Source: CAYGTS01 sp964352905 (GTDB taxonomy: Bacteria; Pseudomonadota; Gammaproteobacteria; JAHCLG01). Taken from it: a DNA stretch of 18,906 nt. Under the pieces are notes generated by a model, which made no database searches, had not been told where the DNA came from, and was given only the letters and a program-made list of their open reading frames with translations. The translations under genes were made by a program, and so were the position numbers. How positions within the stretch are numbered: the first letter of the stretch is position 1; every line of letters begins with the position of its first letter. This document shows positions 16,516 through 18,906 of the stretch, piece by piece. The stretch is taken from positions 1 to 18,906 of the forward strand of contig CAYGTS010000035.1 of the NCBI GenBank assembly GCA_964352905.1. The letters are read 5' to 3'.

Positions 16516-18090
16516 ATGTCACTTGCAGCGCAACGTACACTCATTGAAAAAATAGCGAATATTCGTCAGCCATTGGTGATTGCTGCTGATAAAAACACGG
16601 GTGAGGTACAGTTATGTCCTTATGATGAAAATCAGTTTCAAGCGCTATTAAACGATAATCTGGTCATTAAAAGTATTATCCCAGCATTTCATCCTGAGTT
16701 TCTTGGTAACCAAGCTTTTTGCCAGCGTCATGGTTGTCGTTATGCCTACATTGTTGGTGAAATGGCTAATGGTATCGCAAGTAGCGATTTAGTGATTGCT
16801 GCTGCTAAAAGTGGTTTTTTAGGGTCATTTGGCGCAGCAGGTTTGTTACCAGATGTAGTTGAGAAAAATATTGTCACCATTAAAAATGCATTGGCTTCTT
16901 CCCAAATTAATTGGGGGGCAAACTTAATTTATAGTCCTAATGAACCCGCGATCGAATCAAAAACGGTAGAAGTTTTTTTAAAGCATGATGTTCGCCGTGT
17001 TTCAGCTTCAGCTTACATGGATTTATCAAAACACATTGTGCGCTATATGGCGAGTGGGTTACAACAAAATGCTGATGGTTCTGTTGCGCGTAAAAATTCA
17101 GTGATTGCCAAAATTTCACGCCCCGAAGTGGCCGAAAAATTTATGTTGCCACCACCTGCGGCAATTTTAGAAGCCTTAGTGAATGAAGGTAAAATTACTG
17201 CGCAGGAAGCACAACTTGCGGCAACCTTACCGATTGCAGAAGATATCACGGCAGAATCAGATTCTGGTGGTCACACTGATAATCGTCCTTTATTATCGCT
17301 GTTTCCTGTGATTATGAATTTAGCAAGACGCATTGGTGAAAAAAACAATTATACGACACCAATTCGGATTGGTGCTGCAGGTAGTCTCGGTACCCCACAT
17401 GCCTTAGCAGCCGCTTTTGCGATGGGTGCCGATTATGTGTTAACAGGATCGATTAACCAAGCTTGTGTTGAAGCCGGTACTTCACCATTAAGTAAAGAAA
17501 TGTTAGCCAAAGCCCAATTAGCGGATGTTGCTATGGGCGCTGCTTCTGATATGTTTGAGATAGGCGTAAAACTGCAAGTATTAAAACGCGAAACCTTATT
17601 TGCTGTCAGAGCGAATAAACTATACGAGATTTATACGCGTTATGCTTCAATTGAAAGTATACCTGATAATGAAAAGCAAACCCTTGAAAAATCCATTTTC
17701 AGAAATAGTCTTGATGAAATTTGGAAATTGACTAAAACCTATTTCGAAGAGCGCGATCCGAAGCAAATTAGCGAAGCACAGGCAAAACCAAAATATAAAA
17801 TGGCCTTAATTTTTCGCTGGTATTTAGGCTTATCAAGCTTCTGGGCAATTCATGGTGATGATGATCGCAAAATAGATTACCAAATTTGGTGTGGCCCAGC
17901 CATGGGTGCCTTTAACGATTGGGTACGTGACACACCACTGGAAGATGTTTCGCAACGCTATGCGGCTGTGATTGCCAAAAGTTTAATGGAAGGTGCTGCA
18001 ACAATACAGCGCATGAGTTTGTTGCGCCAGCTAGGCATTGAGCTACCGGCTAGTTTAATGTACTACCCTTATCAACCTTTGCCAGAGTAA
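16516..18090 (+). CDS. pfaD: PfaD-type trans-acting enoyl reductase
   Basis: PfaD is the flavin-dependent, TIM-barrel enoyl reductase that acts in trans on ACP-bound intermediates of PUFA synthases and some trans-AT polyketide synthases. The 524-residue product is of normal length. It has recognisable family segments: SGFLGSFGAAGLLP (99-112), the ESDSGGHTDNRP motif (247-258), the FMN phosphate-binding GAAGSLGT and GADYVLTGSINQ (286-315), and the C-terminal IWCGPAMGAFNDWV region. The start codon follows the dehydratase stop by three bases, and AGGAG (16505-16509) overlaps the end of that gene, indicating tight coupling. PfaD is the single best diagnostic of the locus as Pfa-like. No internal damage is seen. 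Confidence 0.95.
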   Translation: MSLAAQRTLIEKIANIRQPLVIAADKNTGEVQLCPYDENQFQALLNDNLVIKSIIPAFHPEFLGNQAFCQRHGCRYAYIVGEMANGIASSDLVIAAAKSGFLGSFGAAGLLPDVVEKNIVTIKNALASSQINWGANLIYSPNEPAIESKTVEVFLKHDVRRVSASAYMDLSKHIVRYMASGLQQNADGSVARKNSVIAKISRPEVAEKFMLPPPAAILEALVNEGKITAQEAQLAATLPIAEDITAESDSGGHTDNRPLLSLFPVIMNLARRIGEKNNYTTPIRIGAAGSLGTPHALAAAFAMGADYVLTGSINQACVEAGTSPLSKEMLAKAQLADVAMGAASDMFEIGVKLQVLKRETLFAVRANKLYEIYTRYASIESIPDNEKQTLEKSIFRNSLDEIWKLTKTYFEERDPKQISEAQAKPKYKMALIFRWYLGLSSFWAIHGDDDRKIDYQIWCGPAMGAFNDWVRDTPLEDVSQRYAAVIAKSLMEGAATIQRMSLLRQLGIELPASLMYYPYQPLPE

Positions 18091-18097
18091 AAAATCA

Positions 18098-18829
18098 ATG
18101 TATTTCCTAGATATTCTCGCGTATGTTAGCTTAGCTGCATTTTGTTTTTATGTGAGTGAACAACTTATCACAAGAAATATTTGCCGAGTCTTTGCGGTGT
18201 ATCGCAAAATGCGCCCGCAAGAGAAACTTATTTTTGCGAGTAAGTTTCAAGAAGGCGTTTGTGCGCTACTGTTTTCAGTCGTTGCGGTTTTATTATTGCT
18301 TTTTAACTTGTTCCACGGTCATGGCATGGAATATATTTTGGCTGAAAAAGTGTTTACCTATATTGTGACAGGTTATTTTTTATATCATTTTTTGAGACTG
18401 TTTGATCTGGGTACAGATCAGCATATTTTGCAGATTCACCACTTAACCATGGTGGCTATTAACGGTTATTTAATTTTAATCGATAGTTATTACTTATTTG
18501 CTATTATTGCAACCACCGCATTTTTATCAGCATTGGTGCGGTTTAATAATTGGTTTGCGCAATATAAAATGACACCCTTTAAAATTTCAGGAAAAACTTC
18601 AGCGTATTTACATTTTATTTTTGAAGTGTTGCCCGTCTTTTTATTTTGGGGCTTCTTTTTTTATTACTTCCATAAGTTACCAGAGTTTGGCTTGCAAGAG
18701 TATGTTATGATTGGTTTAGTCATTTTTATTTCGGTATTATGTTTTTATTGGGGCAGTTTATATTTAGTAACATTGTACCGTTTTCAAAAGGCATTGCGTG
18801 CGAATAAAATGAAATTAAACAATTCGTAG
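18098..18829 (+). CDS. Polytopic membrane protein, possible TLC-like fold
   Basis: This 243-residue protein has about six or seven hydrophobic segments, near 3-22, 54-72, 84-100, 116-146 (long, perhaps two), 170-191 and 201-226. The loop before the fourth segment carries a His pair (IHHLTMVAING, 114-115) followed by RFNNWF near 148. This recalls the buried His motif of TLC (TRAM-LAG1-CLN8) lipid-handling proteins, but the match is by eye and could be coincidental. It starts seven bases after pfaD in the same direction, so it is probably the last gene of the plus operon. No clear Shine-Dalgarno sequence precedes it, and no start upstream is better. A membrane protein in this place could receive, transfer or modify the acyl product; that is a guess from context. 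It is not a phosphopantetheinyl transferase or PfaB, the partners that usually accompany Pfa genes. Confidence 0.8.
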   Translation: MYFLDILAYVSLAAFCFYVSEQLITRNICRVFAVYRKMRPQEKLIFASKFQEGVCALLFSVVAVLLLLFNLFHGHGMEYILAEKVFTYIVTGYFLYHFLRLFDLGTDQHILQIHHLTMVAINGYLILIDSYYLFAIIATTAFLSALVRFNNWFAQYKMTPFKISGKTSAYLHFIFEVLPVFLFWGFFFYYFHKLPEFGLQEYVMIGLVIFISVLCFYWGSLYLVTLYRFQKALRANKMKLNNS

Positions 18830-18853
18830 AGTGTAACCTGAAGTGTGGGTATC

Positions 18854-18891
18854 CGTCATTGCGAGGAGCGTTAGCGACAAAGCAATCCAGG
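18854..18891. repeat. Short palindromic intergenic repeat, copy 4
   Basis: This unit runs from CGTCATTGCG to GCAATCCAGG, inverted relative to copy 1 (14-50) and in the same orientation as the copy at 58-88, with its own centre sequence. It begins 24 bases after the membrane protein gene. It may act as an mRNA end or a transcription barrier, but no T-run follows, so I do not call it a terminator. Confidence 0.75.
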
Positions 18892-18906
18892 GTTAGGATC
18901 TGCGAT

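Noticed and set aside
16516..18090. 2-nitropropane dioxygenase/nitronate monooxygenase
   Set aside because: It shares the fold, but the ESDSGGHTDN motif, the length and the operon context indicate PfaD.
1..18906. tRNA, rRNA or riboswitch genes
   Set aside because: No cloverleaf, conserved rRNA segment or known riboswitch core was recognised in any intergenic stretch.

Overview
The window is AT-rich bacterial DNA on a scaffold, shown by a run of exactly 100 Ns at 11267-11366. BioD closely resembles the gammaproteobacterial enzyme. The palindromic intergenic repeats at both ends resemble those of repeat-rich gammaproteobacteria such as the Legionellales, but that placement is an inference from style and no taxonomic marker is present.

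Layout. Positions 1-1140 hold palindromic repeats, the remains of an AAA-type ATPase gene (203-853, minus strand, two in-frame stops and no central part), and a 180-bp element with terminal inverted repeats. A stand-alone bioD follows (1141-1800, plus). The rest of the window is occupied by two divergent operons for a PUFA-synthase-like (Pfa-type) iterative lipid megasynthase, transcribed outward from a 260-bp intergenic region (7622-7881). The plus operon encodes KS-AT-ACP(n), a separate ketoreductase, a three-module dehydratase protein, a PfaD-type enoyl reductase and a polytopic membrane protein with a possible TLC-like fold. The minus operon encodes a second, paralogous three-module dehydratase protein, overlapped by a KS-CLF protein.

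How the parts could work together. KS and AT would load and extend malonyl units on the tandem ACPs. The KR, dehydratase and PfaD proteins would carry out the reductive cycle, and the KS-CLF would be a second condensing unit, as in PfaC. Compared with classical PfaA (KS-AT-ACPn-KR-DH) and PfaC (KS-CLF-DH-DH), the domains are cut into separate genes, and the PfaC halves are in reversed order. The dehydratase protein is duplicated. By motif reading, the minus-strand copy lacks a canonical catalytic pair in all three modules, while the plus copy keeps two of three, so one may be a catalyst and the other a structural or specificity partner. No PfaB-type AT, phosphopantetheinyl transferase (PfaE) or thioesterase is visible. 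The product cannot be deduced from the sequence.

Assembly caveat. The N gap lies inside near-identical tandem ACP repeats and creates a false frameshift. The ACP number is at least two and otherwise unknown.
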